NCBI GenBank assembly: GCA_001464895.1
Contig: LNEE01000017.1
Location: 186,001 to 250,000, forward strand
Length of the DNA stretch: 64,000 bases
Reading direction: 5' to 3'
DNA from: Betaproteobacteria bacterium Ga0077532
GTDB taxonomy: Bacteria; Pseudomonadota; Gammaproteobacteria; Burkholderiales; Ga0077523
Shown here: positions 62,101 to 64,000 of the stretch, piece by piece
Position numbering within the stretch: the first letter of the stretch is position 1
Layout of the letters: every line of letters starts with the position of its first letter
Made by a program: the position numbers and the translations under genes
The notes under the pieces: model-generated
Told to the model about the DNA's origin: nothing
The model's input: only the letters and a program-made list of their open reading frames with translations
Databases searched by the model: none

Positions 62101-64000
62101 GGATGTCACCGTGTGGTCGGACGCCAGCCCTTCGTAGTCGATGAAGGCCCGCGACCGTGCGCTCACCTTGTTGCTGGACAGCACGGCGCTCGCGCTCATG
62201 CCCGCCGCCCCGAACAGGGCCGTGGGCGCCGACGTGGCCTCGTTGGTGACGAGCGCATCGATCTGCGCGGTGGAGGATGCATCGAGCACCACGCTGCCCG
62301 CCGCGTCCACCGTCGTGTTCATCAACCAGGCCTCGACGCGGGCCGGGATCTCGTTGCCGAAGATCGGGGTGACGAGCGCCCAGTCGGCACTGGTGGCGTA
62401 CTGGCGCACGGCTTCCGAGAGATCGGGGGAGACGAGCGTCTGCGTGCCGACGTAGCGGTACGTGTCGCCGTTCGTGAGCTGCACCCGCTGCTCCTGCTTC
62501 AGCGCCGCGGGCGTGTCGCTCGTCGTGTAGTCGAACTCCAGATCGGACAGGCCGATCAGCGCATCGAGACCGTTGAAGAGCAGGTTCTGCGCGGCCCAGC
62601 CCACGGTGTTGAAGGCCAGCAGCACGCCGACGGACTGCGCGCCCGACGTGGAGGTGCTGGCGGTGGTCGCGTCGATGGTCGCGGTGCTCGTCGCGACGAG
62701 GGACACATCGCCCACGGTCGTCACGATGTCGGCATCCTCGGCGTACGCCACGGCGTCGGCCAGCACGATGTTCGTCGCGATGGTGGCGTTGACCGCGAGC
62801 GAGGTGCCCGCACCCCACGCACTCCCGCCGGACGAGATGGCCGTGCTGTCGGCCGTGGCCACGATGGCGGCGCTCTCGATGGCTTCGACGGTGACGGCAT
62901 CGGCCGTCACCACGACATTCTGCAGATGGGCGTCGGCGCCACCGCGGACGTCGTTGACGACGACGATGCCGCCGATCGCGACGGAATCCGAGGTCGAGAT
63001 GCTGTTGCCCTGGGGGAAGAGCTGCGTCTCGGCGCGCTCCTTCCAGAACGCGAGATCCGTGTAGTCGACCGCCCCGAGATCGAGGGTGGCGGTGGTCCCC
63101 ATGTACTCGTAGATGCTGCCGTCCGTGCCGGCGACGAGCGCCCAGTCGTCCCCGTTGAAGTCGACTGCCGTGAGATCGGTGTCGTCCGCGGGACCTGCGC
63201 CGATGTACCGGTACACGCTCCCCGCCGTGCCGAGGGCTTCGTCGTGATTCGCCGCGGCCTCCACGGTGTCGCCGGGGGCGAGATCGACCGGGAAGATGTT
63301 GTCCGATGTGTAGTCCGGCGTCGTGTAGTCCGCGAGCACGCGGACCGTCTGACCGAAGGTGACGACGACCTCGCCGTCACCCGTGTCGTGATCGGTCGGG
63401 ACGGTCTGGTTGAGCACGCTGTCGATGGTGGCCGCGCCGCCGTCGTTGCTCGTGATCGCGGACGACACCACGCGGGTGTTCGAGGCGATCAGCGCGTCGT
63501 CGGACGCCCGCACCGTCAGCGCGCCGCCGACGGTCACGGTGCCGGGGTCGTTCGTGTGCGCGATGTATGCCACCGCACCGGAAGACACCTTGTTCGTGGC
63601 CAGCACGCCGCTGGCGGCCCCACCCGTGGCGCCCCAGAGGGACGACGCCGTCGTGATCGCGGCATTGCTGACCGTGGCGTTCAGCACGGCCGCGTTGGTC
63701 GCCTCGACGAGCACATCGCCGGAGGCATCGACCGCCGCATCCGCGATGAAGGCGCTGACCGTGGTCGGCGCCTCCGTGAAGCCGAACTCGGTGCCGAGCA
63801 GCGCGTCGATCGCCGCCAGCGCCGTCTGGTCGACCTGCCAACCGATGGCGTTGAGGGCAATGGAGATGCCGCCGGTCGCCCCGGTCTGGGAGAGGCTCTG
63901 GGTGCCGGACTTGGTGGTGAGACTCAGCTGCGAGCGCGCATCGATGGTCGACGTGTCCGACGCCGTCACCGAGACGTCCCCGGCGGTCACGCTGCCACCA
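35179..64000 (-). CDS. Giant multidomain adhesin/matrix protein, 5' end outside window
   Basis: One uninterrupted frame covers 28.8 kb (at least 9,606 codons) and is still open at the right edge. From the N-terminal side it contains beta-solenoid repeats with embedded VYRYIG modules (64-50 kb), haemagglutinin-like and RTX-like Asp/Gly repeats (50-46.6 kb), a Gly-rich stretch, PA14, a propeller with two PPC domains, PKD/Ig-like domains, cadherin-like repeats, a PKD and a Big_5-like domain, a cohesin-like and a dockerin-like domain, then a tail ending KKLGRRV. All parts are extracellular types, many of which bind calcium or sugars. There is no transmembrane anchor, autotransporter barrel or PEP-CTERM signal at the C-terminus. 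The export route must be read from the missing N-terminus. Role as adhesin or biofilm matrix is inferred. Confidence 0.9.
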   Translation of the reverse strand, partial: GGSVTAGDVSVTASDTSTIDARSQLSLTTKSGTQSLSQTGATGGISIALNAIGWQVDQTALAAIDALLGTEFGFTEAPTTVSAFIADAAVDASGDVLVEATNAAVLNATVSNAAITTASSLWGATGGAASGVLATNKVSSGAVAYIAHTNDPGTVTVGGALTVRASDDALIASNTRVVSSAITSNDGGAATIDSVLNQTVPTDHDTGDGEVVVTFGQTVRVLADYTTPDYTSDNIFPVDLAPGDTVEAAANHDEALGTAGSVYRYIGAGPADDTDLTAVDFNGDDWALVAGTDGSIYEYMGTTATLDLGAVDYTDLAFWKERAETQLFPQGNSISTSDSVAIGGIVVVNDVRGGADAHLQNVVVTADAVTVEAIESAAIVATADSTAISSGGSAWGAGTSLAVNATIATNIVLADAVAYAEDADIVTTVGDVSLVATSTATIDATTASTSTSGAQSVGVLLAFNTVGWAAQNLLFNGLDALIGLSDLEFDYTTSDTPAALKQEQRVQLTNGDTYRYVGTQTLVSPDLSEAVRQYATSADWALVTPIFGNEIPARVEAWLMNTTVDAAGSVVLDASSTAQIDALVTNEATSAPTALFGAAGMSASAVLSSNKVSARSRAFIDYEGLASDHTVTSLPATVGAGARVALPSGDIYEYVGALPLTSPNLSVAAQGYATSADWRQINAVTAGGDITLSAVDSAGITAETTLYAEVSPTNDAGAGIINGYVGLLLDDYTYTTASGTQTLSFGDRVRVADDYDDTLGMPGAVYQYMGTSGTVALGSADYTDYGLWKELSETNLISDSLIYAGLSELKQSLGTKLELVGESKSYYALVDRNEVKSYVEATVDDATLRAAGDIVVAATEAADITATDDSVVIPWEGIGGILATNQVQNSATARISDSDVVTTGTGDVIVWADNVASIDAKVTSTTEAWETTSLVVAFNSVGWNGGNVVFAVIDALLGTTLLAEENPSSATAAIVNSDIDAAGDLVVRADAASTITATLDNSGTADAAIDIIFSTGYSATGKSVGGLLASSKVSSAASATIDHTGARGIVRAGGIVRVEARDLASLVSNATVNQAAISTNTLSGLVDVVDGIIKLGDYEYTSASGTRDLIIGDQVRLAETYPAARGDAGAVYRFIGLASSRDLGTEDYTNELRWMKLTGGISDASDLYPNIGNLTDSNATAMGGVVVMNDVRSAVEAHIVNATLTAGGFLGTVLDLAVVAAPVALSQGTRVRDAEGDVYEFLGDDEADVDLSDEDLSDAARWVRIETITVSALQSAELVSDIESNVTASGGSAYGSGSVLAVNAQIATNLVLSSADAFVKDSAVTTLAGNMDVRAVNDSALDATLNSALSSGETGVGVTLAFNTMGWRSQNVLFNTIDALLGDPLVSGAFGNEQPARANAYLLDTTVDIAGDLSVTADNAAQMNATMSNAAETAAGALFGAKGRSVGGALVNNRVSSSATASIDFTTGQGDVVVGGALTVAATDHAGLYANSKLISSTATSNDGGAAVAQETLNDQLPADFSSDEGERALEFGDLVRLTDDYGASDYSSDDGEVDLVTGQRVELATEYAVATLASDDGRRVVVPGDYIELSTPELTTGSGNQSLSAGTTVLVADGFPAARGEAGVAYRYIGEDGTFLLNLQNYTDATRWQKLGTAGAIYKYVGERPALLDLDSQDYTDAARWVAVAGTPEAVYEYLGSDATLDLGVQDYTDTALWREIAGSGGAIYQYMGTTATRNLTSENYGDLGLWKQIPITSLIPQGNNISPSDATSVGGLIVTNELRSTVNASITDADVDAASVAVLADELAVMLAINDSSVSASGGSAFGEGTVVAVNATIAANFMMSAATAVVTDSALTVDGDVVVAGTNLSQMDAITASATSSGDTAVGITLAFNTLGWEPQNVLFNTVDALIGDPLISSAFGNDQSPARVKAALVDTTVVAGGEIAVTADNAAQINADLANASSSAAVALVDAKGKAIGGMLASNMVNSAASASIEFTGAQGTVEAGAGVRVEATDIAGIDADISLDVLAASTNDAGIGILYGVASKILDEYQYTSLSGVQDLLTGDLVRAADGNVYRFLGTEAQGRNLNLATQTYATSPRWLKLDLSDPLDILPNAFTNVTPSDAIAVGALIVRNDVRSAVDAFIDNADVDAAGSVTVSASETATIRASTESSVESDGGSIFGGGTSLAVNGVIASNAVLSSAEASIVDSDVTTTAGGNVDVTADNASIIAAEVTSSTKAFGPAIGVTLAFNAIGMDTQNFLFDTADALLGTSIADRNPAVVHASIVDSDVDADGDVTVTATSEAAISANVETAAFSLVMNVGEDDGSTKAVSVGAVIAMNRLATDVVASIEGGDAVVAAGSIDVEATDASIIAADVNAPSMSVAISGNAATSVSVGLSIARNEIHNGMQAFLRDVGAVTAEAGSVHVTAQQSATIDATSSASSIAVAVSAQSGKAFSGGGAIAVNSISGSANAFVEGTAVTARGAGADQGAIVIEAHNASSIEATVASLSVAGAASPGSTPAVSIGVSVARNLIGWGEYDWTNTDPEADGGNASSIEVKAYALNARLVADQALRVVADSTADIDATVSATSLAVALAGGTGAGLSVAGLWTDNKISALVQAYVDHAAAYTTSSAPTRISRGDRVQLADGAIYEFIGSTPLVTPNLATATQNYATNTARWQLVNTISARSIEVLATDASTITADAQAVSFAAGVSLGGSAGAISVGLSIALNTIDNDVRAYVEDVYSANAATVRIEGVESATIDASAVAVSIALSGSASNALSVSGGGAVAINTVLNDVQAYALRSNVTTTGDMTLSATNSADLDALIFAGSLSGAFSGSNAAAVSIGASLAWNLVGTNIDGTDEPALVRAFSRDSSLDVGGALRIEAQADSGIDALVAAVSAAVSGSGSNAFGISGSGAFAENRIVTHVKAFIDGDGATGVRAASIDLDAEDRSSITSLTGAASLAASFAGNVGGSLSIGAAIARNHVDNEVDAYILAADTGVTTRSGALTIDARTSGRPAFDLLLSAFPATTLDDAAADDGSVIDRVGDAVTLANLRAAFAARGVFLIGELRLSALDEGSQWTLTDATGITHFLRVRGSALEVTAATIQSTSAAASLAVGIGGTAGVALSGAGAESSNVILTKANAYVDGSRITGAGAVDIDAGSTSAIAATVLAASASAAVGGTVGIGASIGASLANNAIGFELDGTRDAAQVRAYVRNSSIDATGALTIDAIADQTIGAVVVAGSVAIAASGTVGVGASGAGASSENRIGTEVQAFIDGDGATGIAASSVGITARDTSKIATLAGAASLSASFAGTAAVSVSIGVALARNEISNDIDSYIANADQGVRSRSGAVTLSASENADIDALAFAASLAVGGGTAGIGLSGAGAESTNVILTTSHAHVDASHVVSSGAVTLDARDTSTIDATVGALSLAVGVGGAGVGASIGAGVARNFIGFDEAGVRRGSGAQAWLLDSSTDATGALTLTAVSSQRIDALVVAGSAAIAGGGVGVAASGAGAQSKNRIGSDVKAFIDGDRGAGVLAGSVAITARDTSVIDSTTGAASIALSLAPVGASLSVAVSLAENRIDNNVAAYITDVAQGVQARIGAIVLTASETASIDALSAAAAVAGGLAGFSGGGASATNTTTTSTDAYITDSLGIRGQAGVRVAASDTSTIAAELPSAALSGGFVAAAGAVSYTRNTIGSTVDAYITDATVTATTGNVEVDADGSATVTAETLTVAIAIGIGAAVGAADAQSTVGGHTQAYLGDDARVTASAGDVRIISVSDASATADMIGGAGSAVAIATVLGKASVDTDTRAYVGEGARVTARSLSVATSDAARQTTRTADAELSGGSAGLAAVTPIFARALIGGDVEAYIDDDADITLNGGTLTVDASATSTANTVARSGSVGAIAVSALTGEATVSGDVRAYVGGGAVIDTKGSAASGGALTVRATGTNRADSDLSGVAIGVGGGAGGKGTALVTGDTEVFTRGSSAARATSLQAGAITFEAVATNRAIVDASGGAAGGVAIAAFLADAAIGTAIQGGDTSAVIDQGTRVKSGSLSVAARANNLVDAAMTAVGVGVLSGTGGAATAISYGDAEASVDSAVLDADATAPLPIRLSGALTVEATLDESVTATAEGGGAGGISVSAIFADATGAGDTLASIGIGAGIEAVGATVRANVLDRDVEASLDFVGIGLLTGGGGQADAVVNGATEASVGADAVLRSPGGAVVVEARVTDSLVSATADGGAAGGIAVSIFHADASDVADVVAEVGSGAHITSAAFTLQADATSEAESDLFTLGIGLGAGAVGTSTATGTGTVEVSVGNNAGITAGGDILIEADALRRADGYADSISGGGISVGSIEVDANLTVGTTAAVGTGVNIATTGRFTLRSQSTTDSDAVADGGSGALVDIAKAEVDIAVGDTVAATVGTGTSIVADGAVLVESRQTVLVDADASVDSAGLGSNAEADAAAVIATSATTDVGAATLQGTTVTVRARVVNVDADVDSRAEADALGADSDAQATVVSTVNADTFVRTGANLNARDQVTIGTYHDRIVTDAHARAITNGLGGDSDPTALNLLNVANRVDAASGSTIRTRNLLVEANAVATPTYSARATKSGAAIDTGEEVAVRLVTYNRTIDFNSRVIMLGAPNPELEIDADGNVVRQQNIDFTRVGNEIRVADILNTGALNGTIVIRVAPTTLTGAAGATTQSEIKGNPIFEFRTGFERVSITNASTADVRLGAIDVINRSGQFGASITISAVTTSLFVPRQETSPGATLIEVRNLSASDVLLSALITNPFGRTLLSNTGGDILAVSPVARIDTSSIELFAPAGTVGTAAAPIRIASSLLTARGGSGVYVEELVGAMNVAEATASLTAGVVSLRAAGSILDAHALPGPDIAARDVFLVSATGSIGTFADALEVDVAGESLHASAAGDIVVTDVAGAMGIGTVQSTGGNVRLATVDTAAAGENIALAGTSSIRALLGAITLFSADDILAAVGSAIVARNAVTFRADDEDAYDGVASNDPDRDVGLGAGVELAGTIEGSTVLITTGADPDTVAITNTRVATTIDTRANADRIHVGSLATLTGNTGGVLDRIAASLTIRGGEGTTDALVLDDSGDTRDNTGTLTASTISGFGMTATITHADVEDLLVTLGGGADTATVTSTAAGVSTAIRAGAGADQIRVGDAATGLNGVSGVLSLDGQAGDDAFFASDVAAGLAGTVANAGRLDGGQLLGLGMGSSDQTAINPDRGIRFDDFQSIDITLGDGVDTFTVTGTAAPVRIDARAGRDAIVLGDLSPTGGLAAIGAPLVLVAGADGGDLLVRSGARADLTLGSIDAVRGRLTEAGASGQVEFEAFSQVTVELGDAADKLTIVDTVTAVDVNTGGGADEVTIGDVSHATTVRLGDGADTVDVRDAGAALSIFGEGGNGERDVLTLDFSSRTAPQSGDVGGSGVAGGVTGFTAGAVAFDGMEAIDLILGSGNDTVTIGHDLATADVSILGGGGDDTFTVTDIGGGLTRLTGQGAFDTVTVEIPGLPIADSFQNLRLDAERLVVDNRGNRTTSVAWTVTDGAQIDADVGAGQIPVIFAEGVDEIRILGGDESDVLNVVSTITSDVNGLVDQNRVELSAGPVVLEPEDSAQYRDAGPSVGFDRLAGGVASYTEDGFTVSAISGTLGRNDAAGAAAAFASGATGRLTSAAGAFSLTSMRLASTAPGGTAVSFTGTTFNGQSVVLNTTVGGVDPATGLPVFQRLDFTNPLFGALTALTWTVTGAGELLVDDIVARGYGGGAAAVTPGAVPATTMSGPIALLFDSTNLRIAVDANRNGTIDSGETTFSSGATFFGVPFTASTVTAAGVVRPDGQAVAGDPIAQFRFAGDLVLPNGTFASNTIVRGVGSRGVSIVVANDLVIGQYVDFDFSARDATPGAGGGGRGDPTAVGGRGTGGSGGTSGSTAGTLSDGGAGGSGADGFVGYFGAEGNDGGAGVAGGTGTGGGTGGNGGSGALGILNTTGAGAGGTGGRGGLAVAGGARGGAGDGGGRGSPGDFATGGTGGTGGNGGNGSDGTAGTGGTAGTPGFAGLNTGTGSTISGGSGGGAGGAGGGGSGGGGGGGGGAGGGGGGGGSGSFVVVFVPVGLQGGTGGNGGQGGQGGTGGDGGAGGAGGVGGGGGGAIEVIALGRIRTTATPGTTPEFLAKGGDGAPGGAAGAVDPSGRLNVGQNTNRNTGRTNGSAGEDGGAIDGGRGGNGGEGGFGGAGAAGGTGGAGGAGAGGAGGTVKLVGSVMSLGGSSVNVDGGLAGGDPDVRIAGAGLTARIFNSTTALTNFPSYTGTPSATRTDRVIQQGNGATNFSGGTTNADNFAVQWTGNIEVRGTQTVTFYLSSDDGARLYVNGSLVINDPSPLHAYATRTGTVTLGPGLHSIRVDYFEATGYGGVALEYSTATDTRRLLSVADDGGDGRVILGGNTGRSGTTVGGQPATPVGAQLPVTLTNGPRADNIYVVDRVGDAALDDTPYIAGMGGGAEIFGLLSGIGLGGVDFTPGTPGVSGFAASEGNAPFAVIRMDVGPGTYGDDYRTFDPATGRAQGYDMLLFVNLTNTLSLDLPRLGVSLGGNTDFSQSLAIDGLGTFRALDAIGAGQVWGTLVPDVDGLTVNASVQLGGTTVSLANVPLAKNTVQYARLVAAAAQEQPLQGFADLALSPDGRHLYAVDPTRDALVVIDSSGLGQRQLLKDGVDGVFGLDGATDVIVSPDGRNVYVASAQDRQIAVFSRDAATGNLTFVATLEATQAGGGIESLVFDPTGVRLYAAGPDGVTVYSRAIGVPAIVAESESNNAGVGDTNTATTADFARADDLTGSFAPTGSPGVFSAVVTGLISAGNDRDIFRIEAAPGDVLTLDVRGTGAGGGFLSDSFARVFDRNGTLVAADDDSGVGNDASLTYSGFSYGGSYYLVADSFGSNTGTYTLAATITRATGARAVTVETGVNNVTTGSVASASAADRAVATDLSASFVPQGAGGLGIATVTGSIAGSGDRDFYRIVAAPGDTLSVALRGFGGGGGTLADGFLRLFDAAGNQIAFDDDGGPGSDALVGYSAFDRAGEYFIAAESFLGAGNGTYTLVVSHTRAAALGFTQAISGGATALATSRDGALLYAVTEGTDALRVLDASTLVVLQTLTGPGTPGLDGASAMAVSADDTFVYVTGRAGNSVSVFQRTGSTLTHVQTLVNGEEGVRGIVGASDVLLAPDGRFVFVTGQASNAVAVFSRDAASGRMEFLQVVRHGVGGADGLVAPTALVGSADGAMVFASTFGATGLPGGIASFENVVLGLPAPEPVIQVTTFETVESLRVATAGGDDTLVLRRAPLLPVVTLETGGGNDVVVAQDLALQTVIDVGADNDEVQLRSERAGTSVIVRGQGGNDLIEVDRAGAASTTEVIGGAGRDTVRVAGSRIPVGATTTLRGSFTDTAPFDLLVFDPGSTVPGSYNPLGFSQVAGTLQAGVRLLGTFWPTGGLVTYDTFEGVEVITAPLITLPAPAAITEGDSVRLTASVSPNVTGTTLSWDVDGDGRFGDAFGTDVTLTWAQLVDLGIDDDGSYQIAVRAVEADGDSSEAFTTLVVRNALPVVTVTGPAAATAGQPVTIAYRATDPGDDRVTEWRIDWGDGSALQTVGADVIEAQHVYLTPGNYQVRVGGVDEDTAPLAVFSAPLTISVTGDAALVSAGGPYLIREGEGVTLTASAPGAVAGFSWDLNGDGFTDATGATVTLTWAQLEAIQSPFFGVIPGVPRLGVDDSGTYGVRVTATYATGAAVTSNATPLTILNVAPTAIFATSGAVSEGGAATVQFSSAIDPSGPDRTAGFRFSVDFNNDGDYDDAGDIRDQSAATFAVPDALLADGGRFTIRGRIADKDGGATELFTELVVNEVAPTLRLVGADRVDEGAAYRLDLSAVDSGADTIARWIVDWSDGTIESFEGPVQSLTHRFADNGVRTISVTAIDEDGEYAATKIVVVDNVAPVLQATMQSPVDEGGVARLSGTIADPGLLDSFTLEVTWGDGVVEIIDLGAGATVFEVTHRYADDRPSGTAADPYAISMTLRDDDGGEAAATAPVIVNNVAPTITGLATTATNVAESGLVTLTGRIDDPGVEDTHTVDIDWGDGNVGTAIIDALTRTFTATHRYVDDNPSGTGFDTYTITASVADDDLGIGSASTSVVVENVAPVIVEMRVDELRDATTSSATLTGRVADVGTADTHTVSIQWGDGTSGTAVVDPLTRVFTASHDFRIDVVPGYRIVVTAIDDDTGRTDTFVDTIGYLANRAPVARDDGGTIEEGGFLDLDLLANDSDADGDVLTTLVLSAPADGVLQSLGNGRYRYTPDADFSGTDTFTYRVSDGQRGSNTATVTIRVLPTNDAPVAVDDVIDAVEDTAITFDVRGNDTDPDGDPLSIAAAVSPTNGSLLLNANGSFTYTPDADFFGTDTFTYVVSDGREDSNPATVTIRVAPRNDAPVAMPDTRSTAEDTAITFDPRGNDRDADGDLLSIVGLTAPANGIAGLNADGTITYTPNANFFGSDSFTYAVSDGQATSNVATITITVESRNDAPVAQDDAASVREGGVLVLPTTLLLANDSDPEGDAISITGFSGASNGSVGFDGTTFTYTPNAGFAGEDAFTYILGDGLDSDTAVVRITVVDNQAPVAEDDAASVREGRVLAIPTSLLLANDSDPEGDAISITGFSGATNGSVSFDGTVFTYTPNVGFAGEDFFSYVLDDGLDSDTAVVRITVVDNRAPIAEDDLASTGTGVPLVLSTATLLANDSDPDGDAISVTAFSGASNGSVSFDGTAFTYTPNTGFAGQDAFTYTIGDGIDSDTATVRIDVVDGNRAPVARNDAFVLDEDTVLSIDIADLLSNDSDPDGDPLTFGLLTGTSRGTLVDLGNGFLRYTPSADFHGEDRFTYRVNDGRVDSAIATVTLDVRSVNDAPVIVFTGPSVPVVDEGQAVVIGFTVTDVDGDVPTLRLAGAPMGSEIVRTGATTAEFRWTADDGDALLPFEIVASDGEAEVRAAAAVGVRNVAPDLTTDGAPIALSGQPYTLRLGVNDPGQDTLVQWVVDWGDGSALETFAGSVREVQHVFAVPERSHTIQVGAFDEDGAWSAAPRVVEVVNDLLWVRTFTPDDSGFRVRFNRTFDPALLNLYESAIVPRGGPDLEVKDASGNVIRGSMVLDADRQGLAFVATAGLAAGSSYDVTLSARGDGFVDALGRPLDGNRDNVGGDAYRTVFTIMPTTAPTVGVAPTVAGPKQAADVPATARGIPISLTTTQPATEIRFSLRYDPAKLSVVGLEAGADLPTGSTFTITGTPGDLAVRIVASGPVAAGVRELVRLVGSVPDSAIYASAHVLDVVDAFVDGRDAREADGVHVAAYFGDTNGDGRYTSLDAQRISRVLAGVDSGFAAFERIDPVLIGDVNRNGRLDTGDGSSIVSEVQFLLGGQTNPALNQLQIPPIPAVLATPVLSAAGQPVQAPLPPSTAAFSRSAAGGRSLLLASASPQLNRFDLAASMERLNALRLATPADELAERFAKGGATWADGLATSTAEQSWKVTLPTLTQGVRLSADTAAGASGEGMLQALKFLVAKKLGRRV
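35625..35829 (-). other. Dockerin-like domain of the giant protein
   Basis: Two Ca-binding loops about 33 residues apart read DTNGDGRYTSLD and DVNRNGRLDTGD. Both match the 12-residue type I dockerin loop (Asp/Asn at 1, 3, 5 and Asp at 12), and each is followed by a short helix (AQRISRVLAG and GSSIVSEVQFLL). Dockerins bind cohesins. Confidence 0.8.
35845..36240 (-). other. Cohesin-like domain of the giant protein
   Basis: About 130 residues carry the cohesin/CBM2-like beta-sandwich pattern: ISLTTTQPATEIRFSLRYDP, then LSVVGLEAG, then VRLVGSV and the closing HVLDVVDAFVDG. It precedes the dockerin-like loops directly, the order seen in some non-cellulosomal proteins. The match is by pattern only. 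Confidence 0.6.
36250..36594 (-). other. SbsA Ig-like (Big_5) domain of the giant protein
   Basis: About 115 residues start WVRTFTPDDSGFRVRFNRTF and include LAAGSSYDVTLSARGDGFVD and GRPLDGNRDNVGGD, matching the Big_5 layout found in S-layer and large surface proteins. A PKD-like domain with VDWGDGSALETF lies next to it at about 36606-36870. Confidence 0.65.
37153..39117 (-). repeat. Seven tandem cadherin-like (VCBS/Big_9-type) repeats
   Basis: Each unit starts N-x-APVAxDD, contains NDxDxDGD and ends YTPxxxFxGxDxFTYxxxDG...TVxIxV. Boundaries are 38839-39117, 38560-38838, 38281-38559, 38002-38280, 37723-38001 (all 279 bp, 93 residues), 37441-37722 (282 bp) and 37153-37440 (288 bp). Units 4-6 (37441-38280) are close to each other in DNA sequence, suggesting recent duplication. 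The acidic motifs suggest calcium-stiffened beta-sandwiches. Confidence 0.9.
39118..41475 (-). repeat. About eight PKD/Ig-like domains
   Basis: Successive units of about 90-110 residues contain the PKD signature WGDG or a variant (IDWGDGSALQTV, VDWSDGTIESF, VTWGDGVVEII, IDWGDGNVGTA, IQWGDGTSGTA), each closed by a DxDG motif. Neighbouring units begin NVAPxI/NVAPVL. They are rod-forming beta-sandwich spacers typical of large surface proteins. Confidence 0.8.
42058..43950 (-). other. Seven-bladed YVTN/lactonase-type propeller split by two PPC domains
   Basis: Three blade motifs of the SPDGRHLYAVD type occupy about 43545-43950 and four more occupy 42058-42640. Between them lie two tandem pre-peptidase C-terminal (PPC) domains at about 43110-43540 and 42660-43090. 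Each PPC has an N-terminal ESxxN-like start and the DRDxxRIxAxPGDxLxxxxRG and GxYxLxA patterns. Confidence 0.75.
44670..45085 (-). other. PA14 domain of the giant protein
   Basis: About 138 residues from GLTARIFN to VALEYS match PA14. The core VTFYLSSDDGARLYVNGSLV and the later GLHSIRVDYFEATGYGGVAL include the Asp-Asp pair used for calcium-dependent sugar binding in PA14 adhesins. Confidence 0.85.
45175..46218 (-). repeat. Gly-rich low-complexity segment
   Basis: About 350 residues are dominated by GGxGG, GGAGG and GGTGG, with pure Gly runs near 45620-45700. Two short hydrophobic islands (SFVVVFVPVGLQ and AIEVIALGRIR) interrupt it. It resembles PGRS-like or elastomeric glycine linkers. It is flanked by PA14 on the C-terminal side. 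Confidence 0.9.
47000..48840 (-). repeat. RTX-like Asp/Gly repeat region
   Basis: Repeated segments such as LGGGADTATVTS, RAGAGADQIRVGD, LGDGVDTFTVTG and LGSGNDTVTIGHD follow the (G/A)xxDxxx spacing of calcium-binding RTX-like parallel beta-rolls, though the nonapeptides are degenerate. A second, shorter stretch of the same kind lies at 41480-42040 (GGGNDVVVAQ, GQGGNDLIEV, GGAGRDTVRV). Confidence 0.65.
50180..57150 (-). repeat. Beta-solenoid repeat region without VYRYIG arrays
   Basis: About 2,300 residues consist of short strands rich in Ala, Ser, Thr, Asp and Gly, in repeats such as GALTIDAxxxxxIDALV and SGAGAxSxNRI. The phrase FIDGDGATG or a close variant recurs near 53400, 54160 and 55205, giving a period of about 0.8-1.0 kb. 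The pattern resembles the filamentous haemagglutinin-type right-handed beta-helix. One VYRYIG-type module (IYEFIG) sits at 55950-56110. Confidence 0.7.
57150..64000 (-). repeat. Six large super-repeats with embedded VYRYIG modules
   Basis: A recurrent block with the anchor IDALLG, preceded by LAFNxxGW, occurs near 63810, 62570, 61145, 59865, 58280 and 57200, a spacing of about 1.1-1.6 kb. Each block also has ASIDFTGAQG-like and AVNxxIATNxVLS-like strands. Twelve copies of a small module of about 50-65 residues with VYRYIG, DYTD and a closing Trp are inserted between them. Confidence 0.75.
58740..59460 (-). repeat. Tandem array of four VYRYIG modules
   Basis: Four units in succession carry AYRYIG, IYKYVG, VYEYLG and IYQYMG, each followed after about 12-15 residues by xYTDxxxWxxL or a variant. 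Upstream of the first are three short stretches resembling only its GDxVRL half. This is the densest cluster of the module. Confidence 0.8.
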
